From contig LR594584.1 of NCBI GenBank assembly GCA_901538445.1, positions 2,159,738 through 2,223,737 on the forward strand: a DNA stretch of 64,000 nt, in the 5' to 3' direction. Of this stretch, positions 16,756-26,032 are shown piece after piece (within the stretch, counting starts at the first letter, position 1; every line of letters begins with the position of its first letter). This stretch comes from Gemmataceae bacterium. GTDB lineage: Bacteria > Planctomycetota > Planctomycetia > Gemmatales > Gemmataceae. The notes beneath the pieces were generated by a model. That model had not been told where the DNA came from and made no database searches. It was given only the letters and a program-made list of their open reading frames with translations. Made by a program: the position numbers and the translations under genes.

Positions 16756-17346
16756 ATGCGACTGACCCGGACGCTCGCGCTCGCCCCCGCGGCCGCCGTC
16801 GCCCTGGCCCTGGCCCTCGCCCCGGCGTCGCGGGCCGGCGGCCAGAAGTGGTACGAGCGGGCCGTCAAGAAGGTCGAGGCGTCGTTCGACCCGGCCGAGG
16901 CCAAGCCGGGCCAAACGGTGACGTTCCGCGTGACGGTCGAACTCAACGACGGGTTCCACACCTACCCGACGGCGCAGGCCGACAAGGCCGCCGAGGGGAT
17001 GGTGAACGTGCTGAAGTTCCCGGCCGCGGGTGCGGTGATCTTCGTGGGGGCGGTCGAGGACCCGAAGGGCGCGCTGACCAAGGCCGAGCCGGAGGCCGGC
17101 ATCAAGGAGATGCGGTACTACCCCGGCACCGCGACGTTCACCCGGAAGGCCGTGGTGTCGCCGCGGGCCGCGGCCGGGCCGGTCGCGGTGAAGCTCGACG
17201 CGTTCAAGCTAAGCGTGTGCGACAAGGAGAACTGCTTCCCGCCCAAGGCGGTGCCGGTCGAGGCGTCGCTGAAGGTGCTGTCGGGCTCGGTCGAGGTGGA
17301 GAAGCAGTACGCCGAGGAAGTTGCGAAGGCGCTGGCCGCCAAATAA
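16756..17346 (+). CDS. Stand-alone DsbD-alpha-like periplasmic domain protein
   Basis: 196 aa from the ATG at 16756. A signal peptide (LTRTLALAPAAAVALALALA) is followed by an immunoglobulin-like fold resembling the N-terminal domain of DsbD: KPGQTVTFRVTVELNDGFHTYPT at the start of the fold and KLSVCDKENCFPPKAVPVE near the end, carrying a CX5C cysteine pair. The same arrangement (VQVCNKDNCF) occurs in the N-terminal domain of the next gene, so the two are paralogous at this domain. It is likely a soluble thiol carrier exchanging electrons with the membrane protein downstream. Confidence 0.83.
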   Translation: MRLTRTLALAPAAAVALALALAPASRAGGQKWYERAVKKVEASFDPAEAKPGQTVTFRVTVELNDGFHTYPTAQADKAAEGMVNVLKFPAAGAVIFVGAVEDPKGALTKAEPEAGIKEMRYYPGTATFTRKAVVSPRAAAGPVAVKLDAFKLSVCDKENCFPPKAVPVEASLKVLSGSVEVEKQYAEEVAKALAAK

Positions 17347-17481
17347 CCCAGACCGCCCAGCCGTCTACTGTGGTGCCCGGAATCTGAACGGGGCCGCCGG
17401 CCGCTTGTAAGGCCCGCGGCGCGGGCCGCGTATCCGCTACTGAGTGGGGCAGACCGGTATGTCGCCCCCAGGTGGTTCGAG

Positions 17482-17517
17482 AAGCCCGCGGGTCGCGCGA
17501 CCCGTGGGCTTTGTTTT
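17482..17517 (+). terminator. Intrinsic terminator between the two DsbD-type genes
   Basis: A 15-bp stem (AAGCCCGCGGGTCGC with GCGACCCGTGGGCTT, one G-U pair) runs straight into TTGTTTT. It lies 135 bases past the previous stop and about 30 bases before the DsbD start, so it could end the upstream message or act as an attenuator for dsbD. Confidence 0.72.
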
Positions 17518-17548
17518 CGCATCTCCCTTTCCCTGCGGTGGGTGTCTC

Positions 17549-19726
17549 ATGCTGCGTTCCGCCCAGGCCGCGCTGGTCGCCCTGCTCCTCGCCGCCGGCC
17601 CCGCCGCCGCACAGTTCGACGCGCCGATGTCGTTCGAGGAACTCGGCGACCTCGCCATCGCCGTGAGCCCGACGAGCGCGAAGCGGGGCGAGGTGGTGAA
17701 GGTCCGGTTCACCATTTCCCCGAAGGCGGGTGCGTGGACGTACCCCGCAAAGCCGCGAGACGACGGCCAGCTCTCGAAGAACAGTTTTTCCCTTCCCAAG
17801 ACCGGGGAATTGATCTTCATTCCGCCGGTCACCGACCCGGCCGTGAAATGGCACACCAAGCCGCGGGACGAGAAGAGCCCCAACGGGCCGCAGGACGAAT
17901 ACGCCACGGACCCGGTGACCTGGGAGTTCACCGCCGTGGTGTCACCGGAAGCCGCCCCGGGAAGCGTCCGCGTGTCCCTGGCCAAGCAGAGCCGCGTTCA
18001 GGTGTGCAACAAGGACAACTGTTTCATCGCCCGTACCCTGCCGGCGGCCGACTTCACGGTCCTCGGCGGCGACCCGGTACCGGTCCCGTCGGAGTACCTC
18101 CCGGTCGTCGGGAAAGTGCTGAAGCAGCCCGCTCCGAAGGGGCCGGCTGTGGCTCCCCCCAAGACCGACACGAAGCCTGAGACGCCGACCCAACCACAAC
18201 GCGCGACCGCGGCGGGTCACGGGGCCAAGGAGCCGAAGCCGACCGACCGCTACCAGGCGGAACTCGCCGCGCTCGCAGGCAACATCGACCGGGCCGGGGC
18301 CGCGGACCAGGTCGCGAAGGACGACAGCATTGGCGCGTTCGTGCTTACGGCCGTCATCTGGGGGCTGGTGTCGCTCGTGACGCCGTGCGTGTTCCCGATG
18401 ATCCCGATCACGGTGAGCATCTTCCTGAAGCACGCGCACGGGTCGTTCGCCGAGCGGATGAAGCTCGCCGGGGTCTACTGCCTCACGATCATCGTCGTCC
18501 TCGGCCTGTCGGCGTTCGCGCTGCTGAAGTTCATGGTCGCGCTGTCGGTCCACCCCGTCACGAACGTGCTGCTCGGCGGGCTGTTCTTCGTGCTAGCGCT
18601 GAGCCTGTTCGGCATGTACGAGCTGACCCTGCCAAACTTCCTCGTGCAGCGGCTCCAGAAGAAGCAGGCGAAGGGCGGCGTGGTCGGCACGATCTTCGGC
18701 GCGCTGGCGTTCACTGTCATCAGCTTCACCTGCGTGGCCCCGTTCCTGGGCGGGTTCGCGGGCATCTCCGCGGCCGACAGCGGGAGCACGAGCCTGATCG
18801 CCGTGCCGACCACGAAGGAGATCCTCGGCGGGCTCGCGTTCGCGACCGCGTTCGCCGCGCCGTTCTTCATCCTGGCGATGGTGCCCGGGTTGCTCAAGGC
18901 GCTGCCGCGCTCGGGCGGGTGGCTCGACAGCGTGAAGGCGGTGATGGGGTTCCTCGAACTCGCCGCGGCGCTGAAGTTCTTCCGGACCGCCGAACTCCGC
19001 GTGTTCTCGCCGGCCGAGTTCTTCACCTACGACCTCGTCCTGGCGGCGTGGGTCGCGATCGCGTTCGCGTGCGGGCTGTACCTGCTGAACACCTACCGGC
19101 TCCCGCACGACGAGGAGCGGCCCAACATCGGCGTGCCGCGCCTCCTGTTCGCGGTGCTGTTCCTGTCGTTCGGGGCGTACCTGCTGCCCGGCCTGTTCAA
19201 GTCGCCGGACGGCAAGCCGCAGCGGCCGGCCGGGGCGGTGTACGCCTGGGTTGACGCGTTCCTGCTGCCCGAGCCGAAGCACCTCGGCTGGGGGACCGAC
19301 CTGCCCGAAGCGATCGCCCGCGTTCGGAGCGAGGGCGAGAAGACGGGCAAGGTGCGACCGGTCCTCGTGGACTTCACCGGCGTGACCTGCACGAACTGCA
19401 AGTACAACGAGAACTCCGTGTTCCCGCAGGCGAAGGTGAACGACGTGCTCGACCAGTTCGAGCGGGTGCAGTTGTACTGCGACGAGGTGCCCGCTGACCT
19501 GTTCGCCACGGACCCCGGCCACGAGGCCCGGGTGGACGAGGCGCGGGCCAACGACGACTTCAAGTTCACCGTGTTCCGCGACCAGCGGCTCCCGCTCTAC
19601 GCCGTGTTCGTGCCGGCCGCCGACGGGAAGGTGCGGCTGATCGGCAAGTACGACGAGGGGAAGATCAACTCGCCGGACAAGTTCGCCGCGTGGCTCAAGG
19701 ACGCGCTCGCCAAGGCGAAGCCGTAG
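17549..19726 (+). CDS. dsbD: DsbD-type thiol:disulfide interchange protein
   Basis: 725 aa from the ATG at 17549, where a clean signal peptide begins (LRSAQAALVALLLAAGPAAA). The full three-part DsbD plan is present. The periplasmic alpha domain has VQVCNKDNCF. A linker leads into about eight transmembrane helices with the paired redox cysteines in TPCVFPMIP and SFTCVAPFLGG. The C-terminal thioredoxin gamma domain has VTCTNCK. It moves electrons from cytoplasmic thioredoxin across the membrane to periplasmic thiol proteins, plausibly including the TlpA/NHL and stand-alone alpha proteins upstream. It meets purM tail to tail with a 7-bp gap. Confidence 0.95.
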   Translation: MLRSAQAALVALLLAAGPAAAQFDAPMSFEELGDLAIAVSPTSAKRGEVVKVRFTISPKAGAWTYPAKPRDDGQLSKNSFSLPKTGELIFIPPVTDPAVKWHTKPRDEKSPNGPQDEYATDPVTWEFTAVVSPEAAPGSVRVSLAKQSRVQVCNKDNCFIARTLPAADFTVLGGDPVPVPSEYLPVVGKVLKQPAPKGPAVAPPKTDTKPETPTQPQRATAAGHGAKEPKPTDRYQAELAALAGNIDRAGAADQVAKDDSIGAFVLTAVIWGLVSLVTPCVFPMIPITVSIFLKHAHGSFAERMKLAGVYCLTIIVVLGLSAFALLKFMVALSVHPVTNVLLGGLFFVLALSLFGMYELTLPNFLVQRLQKKQAKGGVVGTIFGALAFTVISFTCVAPFLGGFAGISAADSGSTSLIAVPTTKEILGGLAFATAFAAPFFILAMVPGLLKALPRSGGWLDSVKAVMGFLELAAALKFFRTAELRVFSPAEFFTYDLVLAAWVAIAFACGLYLLNTYRLPHDEERPNIGVPRLLFAVLFLSFGAYLLPGLFKSPDGKPQRPAGAVYAWVDAFLLPEPKHLGWGTDLPEAIARVRSEGEKTGKVRPVLVDFTGVTCTNCKYNENSVFPQAKVNDVLDQFERVQLYCDEVPADLFATDPGHEARVDEARANDDFKFTVFRDQRLPLYAVFVPAADGKVRLIGKYDEGKINSPDKFAAWLKDALAKAKP

Positions 19727-19733
19727 CGGCCGC

Positions 19734-20813
19734 TCAGCCGACCTCGACGCCGACCTCGCCGTCGGCCACGTCGCCGATCTTCCACGCGGGGAGGTTGCTC
19801 TTCGCGAGCTGCGCGACCACGGTGGCGACGGCCGCCGGCTCGCACACCACCGCGAACCCGACGCCCATGTTGAAGACGCGGAACATCTCCGCGTCGGCGA
19901 CGTTCCCGAGCGTCTGGAGCCACCGGAACACCGGCGGCACCGGCCACGAGCCCCGCTTCACCCTCACCCGCTTCCCGGGCGGAAGGATGCGGCCGATGTT
20001 GTCCGGCAATCCGCCGCCGGTGATGTTCGCGAGCCCGTGGACCACGCCCGGCGCGACCGATTCGAGCAGCGACCGCACCGGCTTCACGTACAGCCGCGTC
20101 GGGGTCAGCAGCTCCTCGCCGACGGTCCGGCCCAGCTCCGCGACGTGGTCCGTCACCTTCAGCCCGGCGGCCTCAAACACGACCTTCCGCACCAGGCTGT
20201 AACCGTTCGAGTGGACCCCGCTCGACGCCACGCCGACCACCGCGTCGCCGGTGCGGATCGCGCGGCCGTCGATCACCCGGTCGCGCTCGACCACGCCGGC
20301 GGCGAACCCCGCGAGGTCGAAGTCGCCGGGCTGGTAGAAGTCCGGCAGGATCGCCGTTTCGCCGCCGACCAGCGAGCACCCGGACTCGACGCAGGCGTCG
20401 CTGATCCCCTGGAGCAGCGCCTTGCTCAGCTCGGGGTCGTCCCTGTGCATCGCGAGGTAGTCGAGGAACACGAGCGGCTCGCCGCCGGTGCAGATGAGGT
20501 CGTTCACGGACATCGCGACGAGGTCGATGCCGACCGTGTCGAACTTCGTTATGAGCGCGGCGATCTTGAGCTTGCTGCCGACGCCGTCGGTGCAGGTGAC
20601 GAGGACCGGGTGGCGGTACCGGCCGTCGGGGTTGAGGTCGAACAGGCTCGCGAACCCGCCCACGCCCTTGCCGCCCTTGCGGGGCGGGAACGGCGGCGGG
20701 ATCACCCGCTTGCGGTCGTGCGTGCGGGCCAGCAGCGGCTGGATGCCGGCGATCGTCTCCTCGTACTTGGCGAGGTCCAGCCCGGCCCTCTTGTAGTCCC
20801 ACTGTTCCGGCAT
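19734..20813 (-). CDS. purM: Phosphoribosylformylglycinamidine cyclo-ligase
   Basis: 359 aa. PurM catalyses ATP-dependent ring closure of FGAM to AIR, the fifth step of purine synthesis, in the cytoplasm. Family sequence is clear throughout: YKRAGLDL at the start, TDGVGSKLKIA, GIDLVAMSVNDL, SGCSLVGGETAILPDFY, GVASSGVHSNGYSLVRK, ANITGGGLPDNIGR and FNMGVGFAVV. One oddity is a Pro/Gly/Lys-rich segment, IPPPFPPRKGGKGVGGF (about residues 38-54), where E. coli PurM has a shorter VMGGLGGF-like stretch. It resembles translated intergenic repeat. No other purine genes are in the window. Confidence 0.97.
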   Translation of the reverse strand: MPEQWDYKRAGLDLAKYEETIAGIQPLLARTHDRKRVIPPPFPPRKGGKGVGGFASLFDLNPDGRYRHPVLVTCTDGVGSKLKIAALITKFDTVGIDLVAMSVNDLICTGGEPLVFLDYLAMHRDDPELSKALLQGISDACVESGCSLVGGETAILPDFYQPGDFDLAGFAAGVVERDRVIDGRAIRTGDAVVGVASSGVHSNGYSLVRKVVFEAAGLKVTDHVAELGRTVGEELLTPTRLYVKPVRSLLESVAPGVVHGLANITGGGLPDNIGRILPPGKRVRVKRGSWPVPPVFRWLQTLGNVADAEMFRVFNMGVGFAVVCEPAAVATVVAQLAKSNLPAWKIGDVADGEVGVEVG

Positions 20814-21065
20814 GATCTACCCCTGCGGACGGCGGCCCCAGACTGGTTTAGGGGTTTCGCACCGCCGGGGGAGTGAGAGCGGGTGTTGTTGGCGCGCCAC
20901 CGCGGTCACCGGGGCAGGGCGGCGACGCGGACGGCGGCGCAAACCGCCGGAGCGGCCGGATCGTCTTACTGGTGTAACACTGCGCCGATTGCCCTGGCCT
21001 TACCGGGGGGTCGGTGGTGAAATGATTGGGTGTTGCTCCGCACGTCTATTCGGAGGCTCGCTGCC

Positions 21066-22388
21066 GTGGACCACATCAAGAGCCGATCCCTCGCGGCGCT
21101 CGCCGTGCTCGGGCTGGCCGCCTCGCTCGTCGGGTTCGGAACGCGCATGGCCGCCGCACAGGACAAGGGGCCGGACCTGACCGACCTCCGCGACGCCGTG
21201 AAGGCCGCGAACAAGCGCGGCGCGAACGTCACCGAGGTGGCCCAGGCGCTCGACGCCCTGGAAAAGTCGCTCGCCAAGGGGTGGGCCGCGCCGGACGCGG
21301 GCAAGACGGTCCCGCCGCCGCCGGAACTGGTCGCGCTCCGCGACGCGGTCGAGGTGGCCGCGAAGAAGGGTGAAGCCGTCGAGGCGATCCAGAAGGAACT
21401 CGAAGCGGTCGAGAAGGCCATGACCGGCCGCGTCCTCGACCGGCCCAAGCCCGCGCCCGTGGTCGACCCGCCGATCCGCCCGAACCCCAATCCGTTCGTG
21501 CGGCCCGACTTTCAGCAGCCGTTCGTGCGCCCGTTCCCGGTGCCGGTCCGCCCCGGGGTGAACGCAGAGGAACTCCAGAAGGCGCAGGACTTGATGCGCA
21601 AGGCGATCGAAATGCGGCTCAAGGATCCGGACGACGCCGAGGCGCTCAAACTGCTGGCCGAGGCCCGCGAGTTGATGCTCAAGGCGCTCGCGAACGGCGG
21701 CGGCGGGGCGATGGTGTTCCCGGACCTCGACTTCGCCAACCCCGCGATCCGCCTCCCCGAACGCGCCCGGCTCGGCCTGCGGCTGGAGCGGATCACCCCG
21801 CTCGTCGCCGAGCAACTCGGCCTGGCGGCGGGAACCGGCGTCGGCATCAGCGAGGTGCTGGAGGGCTCGATCGCGGAGAAGGTCGGGTTCAAGAGCAGCG
21901 ACGTGGTCGTCGAGTTCGCCGGCAAGCCGGTCACCGACGCCCCCGAAGACTTCACCCGCCAGGTGAACGCGGTCCGCGGCGGCGAGAAGGTGGACGCGGT
22001 CGTGGTCCGCAAGGGGAAGAAGGTCGAGCTGAAGGGGATCGAGTTCCCCGCGGCCCGGCCGCTCCCCCGCCGCGACCGCGACCTGGTGCCCCGGGGCGAC
22101 GACCTGCCGCGCCGGCCGATCCCCGGCGCGCTCGACAAGGCCAAGAGCACGACGAGCGTGACCGTGGCGAACGGCAAGTACACGATCGTCGCCACCCGCG
22201 ACGGCATGACGTACACCGTCGTCGGCACCAAGGCCGAGAGCGGGCTGGTACTGAGCGAGGTTACGATCGAGGGCAACGGGATGTTCCACCGCACGGACGA
22301 GCTGAACAAGGTGCCCGCCGAGTACCTGGAGACCGTCGGACAGTTGCTCAAGTCGGTCAAGGTGAACGGCGTCGAGGTCCGCGACTGA
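21066..22388 (+). CDS. Exported PDZ-domain protein
   Basis: 440 aa from the GTG at 21066, nine bases after GGAGG. The alternative at 21030 has no ribosome site. A signal peptide (SLAALAVLGLAASLVGFG) is followed by two related charged helical segments (LTDLRDAVKAANKRGANVTE and LVALRDAVEVAAKKGEAVEA), a Pro/Phe/Arg-rich linker and another helix pair. A PDZ domain occupies about 240-330 (LGLRLERITPLVAEQLGL, GISEVLEGSIAEKVGFKSSD, VRGGEKVDAVVVRKG). The C-terminal ~90 residues form an unrecognised beta-rich domain. No protease triad is present, so it is probably a scaffold or substrate-binding protein outside the cytoplasm. Confidence 0.85.
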   Translation: MDHIKSRSLAALAVLGLAASLVGFGTRMAAAQDKGPDLTDLRDAVKAANKRGANVTEVAQALDALEKSLAKGWAAPDAGKTVPPPPELVALRDAVEVAAKKGEAVEAIQKELEAVEKAMTGRVLDRPKPAPVVDPPIRPNPNPFVRPDFQQPFVRPFPVPVRPGVNAEELQKAQDLMRKAIEMRLKDPDDAEALKLLAEARELMLKALANGGGGAMVFPDLDFANPAIRLPERARLGLRLERITPLVAEQLGLAAGTGVGISEVLEGSIAEKVGFKSSDVVVEFAGKPVTDAPEDFTRQVNAVRGGEKVDAVVVRKGKKVELKGIEFPAARPLPRRDRDLVPRGDDLPRRPIPGALDKAKSTTSVTVANGKYTIVATRDGMTYTVVGTKAESGLVLSEVTIEGNGMFHRTDELNKVPAEYLETVGQLLKSVKVNGVEVRD

Positions 22389-23204
22389 TCCCGAATCGCC
22401 GTGATCCGTGTCCATCGGGTCGTGGTTCGGTGCCCTCTCCCCTTGCGGGAGAGGGTGGCCGCGCTTCGCGGCCGGGTGAGGGGTCGCCGCCGGAGCACTC
22501 CGGGGCCGCAGCCCCCTCACCCGCCGCTCGCGGACTCGCGGCACCCTCTCCCGCAAGGGGAGAGGGGCACACACGCGACGGGTACCAACCACCAGGATCC
22601 GGTCTGATACCGGCCCTCGCCGATCCGTTGCGTGCTGGAGCCAGCCGGTGCGGGGCCGGCTCCTTGAGGTCGTGCCCACGCCCGGCCTCGCCCAGCCGGC
22701 GAAGCCCACCGATCCCGGTGACCGCGCTTCGCGGCCGGGTGAGGGGGTAGCGCCAGCCAAGGGCCGTGCATCGGGTAGGGGGGCGGCCCGCCAGCCACTT
22801 CACGCGGATCTCAACAAAATCTCGACATCGCCCCGCGCTGGGAGAGGGCACCAACACGCCACGGCTCACGCGCCAAGGACTTGAGCACCCGACATGGTGT
22901 CGCGCCGCGCCGTGCGGTAGGCTCGGTTTGGGAGAGTGGAACTTGGGCGTTGACCCGTCGCACCCGAAGCGGCTGGGGCTCCGGTCCGTGTCCCTCTCCC
23001 CTTGCGGGAGAGGGTGGCCGCACATCGCGGCCGGGTGAGGGGTTCGACCCCAACAACCCCAAAGGTAACACCGCTCGCAGAGCCTGGCTGCCTGAAGCAG
23101 AACAGCCCGCACGGGGAGAGGGCGAAGCCGGGAGTACCGCTCCCCGTGCTTTCCCGACGAGGAGCACTTCTCCTGCGGGAGGCCTTGTGGGTTGAGGGAG
23201 CCTT

Positions 23205-23318
23205 GGTTCTGGCGGGCGGCGGTTTGGTTCTGGAGAGTTGGCCTTGGTTCTGGAGAGTTTTCGTTGATTCTGGAGAGTTCGGGCTGGTTCTGGAGAGTTT
23301 TCGTTGGTTCTGGAGACC
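23205..23318. repeat. Tandem 20-bp repeat, about five units
   Basis: Four consecutive 20-nt units begin at 23226, 23246, 23266 and 23286 on the theme GGTTCTGGAGAGTTTTCGTT. They are preceded by one degenerate 21-nt unit and followed by a 13-nt partial. There are no spacers, so it is not a CRISPR. Confidence 0.88.
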
Positions 23319-23383
23319 CCTCCCCCCGTTTCCGCCAGAACCATTTCTCGCCCCACCACCTTGCCCCTCCAACAGGCGCACAC

Positions 23384-23413
23384 GAGCGGCCGGCCCCGTG
23401 GGGCCGGCCGCTC
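23384..23413 (-). terminator. GC-rich hairpin after the peroxiredoxin gene
   Basis: A perfect 14-bp stem (GAGCGGCCGGCCCC with its complement) with a two-base loop starts 15 bases past the peroxiredoxin stop. No U-tract follows, so it may stabilise the message end rather than terminate by itself. Confidence 0.5.
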
Positions 23414-23427
23414 ACCGTTCGCGGCCG

Positions 23428-24027
23428 TCACTTCTTCGCGTGCGTCTTCTCGAAGTACTCCTTCGATTCCTTCACGCCGACCTTGATCGACTGGCCGCCC
23501 TTGGTCCAGTTCGCGGGGCACTCCTCGCCCGTGTGCGTCTCGGAGTACTGGAGCGCGTCGAGCACCCGCAGCGTCTCGTCCACGCTCCGGCCGATCTGGA
23601 GGTCGTGGTGCGTGATCGCCCGGACGACGCCCTTGAGGTCGATGACGAACGTGGACCGGTGGGCGACGCCGCCGTCGAGGAGCACGCCGTACTCGGCGCA
23701 GATCTTCTTGGACACGTCCGCCAGGAGCGGGTAGCCCAGGCCGCCGAGCCCGCCCTTGTCGCGCGGGGTGTTGATCCAGGCGAGGTGGGTGAACTTGCTG
23801 TCGACCGAGCACCCGAGCACCTCGGCCCCGCGGTCGTGGAAGTCCTTGACCCGGTCGCTGAACGCGACGATCTCGGTGGGGCACACGAACGTGAAGTCGA
23901 GGGGGTAGAAGAAGAGGACGACGTACTTCTTGCCGCGGTAGTCGGACAGCTTGATCTGCTTGAAGTCCTCGCCGACGACGGCGTCGGCGGTGAAGTCGGG
24001 GGCTTCCTTCTGGATCTGGGCCGGCAT
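23428..24027 (-). CDS. 2-Cys peroxiredoxin (AhpC/TSA family)
   Basis: 199 aa, the usual size for a typical 2-Cys peroxiredoxin. The peroxidatic cysteine is in [12 protein letters not shown], the resolving cysteine in [10 protein letters not shown], and the [10 protein letters not shown] segment matches the GGLG motif of peroxidation-sensitive members. It reduces hydrogen peroxide and organic peroxides in the cytoplasm using thioredoxin or AhpF-type donors. It is transcribed alone, with repeats downstream and a PEP-CTERM gene upstream. Confidence 0.96.
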   Translation of the reverse strand: MPAQIQKEAPDFTADAVVGEDFKQIKLSDYRGKKYVVLFFYPLDFTFVCPTEIVAFSDRVKDFHDRGAEVLGCSVDSKFTHLAWINTPRDKGGLGGLGYPLLADVSKKICAEYGVLLDGGVAHRSTFVIDLKGVVRAITHHDLQIGRSVDETLRVLDALQYSETHTGEECPANWTKGGQSIKVGVKESKEYFEKTHAKK

Positions 24028-24151
24028 CGGGGTCGCTCCTGTGATCCGGGCCGGCGGGGTGCCGGCCCATGCTCACATCTTTACGGAGCCCGGGCGTCCT
24101 TTCCAGCGCCCCGGGCAAGGCGACGGATCGGACGCCCCGATGCGTGCGGCG

Positions 24152-24868
24152 TCACCTGCGGCGGACCCGGCGGGCACCCGCGGCGAACAGCCCGCCCACC
24201 CCGAGCAGCACCGCGCTAGCCGGCTCGGGCGTCGCGACCGGGCCGTTGTCCGTCGGCGGGGTCGGGACCGGATCGACCGGCGGCGGGGGCGGCGGCGGCA
24301 CGATCACCGGGCCGCCGTCGTCGTCGAGCGCCGCGGTGCCCAGCCCGATCACCCACCACCCGTCCGCCCCGACCGAAATGCTGCCCTGGCCCAGCGGGTT
24401 GCCGTTCGCGTCGGTGACGCCGACCGTGAGCACCTTCGAGCCGTTGTCGTTCTGCGTCAGGGTGATCGACGCGAGGTTCGAGCCGTCCGGCGACGAACCG
24501 GTCAGCGCCGCCCCTGACGCCGGGGTGCCGCCCGCGAAGCGCGGGATGCTCCCGGGCGGAACGTCCCCGCCCGAGGCGATGGTCGCGTACCCGTCGGTGG
24601 TCGGGACCAGGATCGGTGGGACCGCGGACCCGGTGAGGTACGTGATCCCCCCCCCCGTCACGATCTGGCCGCCGCCGACCCCGCCGAGCTGGTTGATGAC
24701 GATCGGGGCGTGGGGCGAGTCGAATGAAAATTCCGCGTACTCGGTCGGAGCGTCGCCGCCCCCCGACGCGAGAGACACCCAGAACCCGTCCGCGGCCGCC
24801 GCACGCTGCGGGGCCAGCGCGCAAGAGGCCAGGACGACCGCGACCGTCCATGCCGGGAGCCGACGCAT
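24152..24868 (-). CDS. PEP-CTERM sorting-signal protein
   Basis: 238 aa from the ATG at 24868. An N-terminal signal peptide (RLPAWTVAVVLASCALAPQRAAA) precedes a Gly/Ser/Thr/Asp-rich beta-type body, a polyproline spacer (VPPPPPPPVDPVP), and the C-terminal tripartite tag: PEPASAVLLG, a hydrophobic helix and the basic end ARRVRRR. Proteins of this kind are sorted and cleaved by an exosortase, typically for surface or exopolysaccharide association. No exosortase gene is in the window. A run of eight C at about 24649-24656 lies inside the gene and could be a slippage site. Confidence 0.82.
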   Translation of the reverse strand: MRRLPAWTVAVVLASCALAPQRAAAADGFWVSLASGGGDAPTEYAEFSFDSPHAPIVINQLGGVGGGQIVTGGGITYLTGSAVPPILVPTTDGYATIASGGDVPPGSIPRFAGGTPASGAALTGSSPDGSNLASITLTQNDNGSKVLTVGVTDANGNPLGQGSISVGADGWWVIGLGTAALDDDGGPVIVPPPPPPPVDPVPTPPTDNGPVATPEPASAVLLGVGGLFAAGARRVRRR

Positions 24869-25241
24869 AAGCGCACCTTTATTCGCACCACACTGGTCTG
24901 TGCCCGAATCGGCCGGGACAATACCGGCGACTTGCGCAGAAAAAAGGTGAAGAGGCCGCGAATGTGCCGGAAGCCCAGGAGGACCGAGGCGCCAGCGTCC
25001 CGCAGATTGCCCAAGATCCCACCGCCCACCGGCCGCCGTGGGAACCCACAGGTGCGGCACCGTGCCACCGCCGCGCGCGGGCGGTTCGACGGCCCGACCC
25101 GCCCGGTATCGGGCCGGCCGTCCAGTGGATGGTCGTCGGCACACTCCCCGTGCCGTCGCCCCGCCACAGAGGCGACGCACGGCGCGGCCCGACGAACAGG
25201 GCCGTCGTGGGCCGAAAAGAACGGCACCAAGAGCGCGGCGA
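24869..25241. other. Intergenic stretch without a recognisable gene
   Basis: These 373 bases separate the PEP-CTERM gene from the cupin gene on the same strand. Open frames in both directions are high-GC shadows without ribosome sites. I see no tRNA, clear palindrome or terminator. The promoter of the PEP-CTERM gene should lie near 24880-24960. Confidence 0.5.
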
Positions 25242-26015
25242 CTACCTTCGAGCCGCGGCGAGCAGGCCGCCGAGCACCGAGCGGAGCCCCGGGGTCGGGA
25301 ACCGGTAGTGCCGCAGCCGGGCCGCGAAGAACCGCGTGAGGGTGAACGTGAACCCGTCGGCCGCAGTCCAGTGCGCCCAGTGGACCGGCAGGTACAAGGC
25401 GTCGCCGGGTGCCAGCACGACGTCGAGCGGCCGCAGCCGCCGGGCGCGTGGGAACCGCGCGTAGTCCACGTCCGGGAAGCTCACCCGGCTGCGGCGGTAG
25501 TCGCGGGTCACCGGCTCGAAGTACAGGTTCGCGACATCCTCGGGCGGGTAGATCGTGAACGTCTTCGTCCCCAGCACCTGGAAGACGACCGCCTCTTCGT
25601 GCGCGTGGATGTGGCAGCAGCTCCCGGTGTTGAGCCCGAAGAACACGGTGTCGGACACGCCGGGCAGGTCGTCGGTGTCGGCCGGGACGCCGACGTCGGC
25701 GTACAGCGCCTCGGACAGCTCCGCGAGCTCGACCGACTCCATGTAGTGGTGCCGCCAGCTCTCGGGCGTGGCCGCGATCGCCGCGAGGTAGCCCCGCACG
25801 GTCATCTTCACCTTGGCGGCGAGCGTCACGCCGTCCGGGTAGTGGCTGACCGGCACCAGCGCGTCGCCGCACGCGGCCGCGAGGTACTCGGGGGTCCACT
25901 TCGTGCGGGCCGGCCAGTCGCGGCCGTACCCCGGGACGAGGAACGGCCGCCCGGCCCGCACGTACCGGTCGAGGATGCGGCGGTCGAACGTCGCGAGGCG
26001 GTCGATCTCGGGCAC
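25242..26015 (-). CDS. Cupin/JmjC-like dioxygenase-fold protein
   Basis: 257 aa from the GTG at 26015 with CGGAG upstream, 17 bases after the nnrE stop. It follows the cupin-8/JmjC layout: PFLVPGYGRDWPARTKW near the start, TVFFGLNTGSCCHIHAHEEAV with an HxH...E metal site, KTFTIYPPEDVANLY, APGDALYLPVHWAHWTAADG with the distal His, and a final FTLTRFF strand. Family members use Fe(II) and 2-oxoglutarate to hydroxylate proteins or small molecules. The metal ligands appear to be present. Tight coupling with nnrE suggests shared expression rather than a shared pathway. Confidence 0.87.
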   Translation of the reverse strand: MPEIDRLATFDRRILDRYVRAGRPFLVPGYGRDWPARTKWTPEYLAAACGDALVPVSHYPDGVTLAAKVKMTVRGYLAAIAATPESWRHHYMESVELAELSEALYADVGVPADTDDLPGVSDTVFFGLNTGSCCHIHAHEEAVVFQVLGTKTFTIYPPEDVANLYFEPVTRDYRRSRVSFPDVDYARFPRARRLRPLDVVLAPGDALYLPVHWAHWTAADGFTFTLTRFFAARLRHYRFPTPGLRSVLGGLLAAARR

Positions 26016-26032
26016 GGGAAGCTCCGGGGGCG

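Larger units (their letters stand above)
22389..23427. repeat. About 1 kb of non-coding repeats
   Basis: This gap holds a CCTCTCCC/GGGTGAGGGG palindrome (about 22433-22566), scattered pieces of the same family near 22721-22746 and 22833-22850, another full half-unit at 22992-23042, a tandem 20-bp repeat (23205-23318) and a hairpin at 23384-23413. Every ORF across it is built from repeat sequence, and I see no gene. Confidence 0.8.

Noticed and set aside
23205-23318. Possible CRISPR array
   Set aside because: Units are directly adjacent with no spacers and no cas genes are near.
22357-24118. Several long minus-strand frames rich in LQNQ/ENSPEP and RRGR peptides
   Set aside because: They are translations of dispersed palindromes and the tandem 20-bp repeat, and of the antisense of the peroxiredoxin gene. 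No ribosome site or family pattern.
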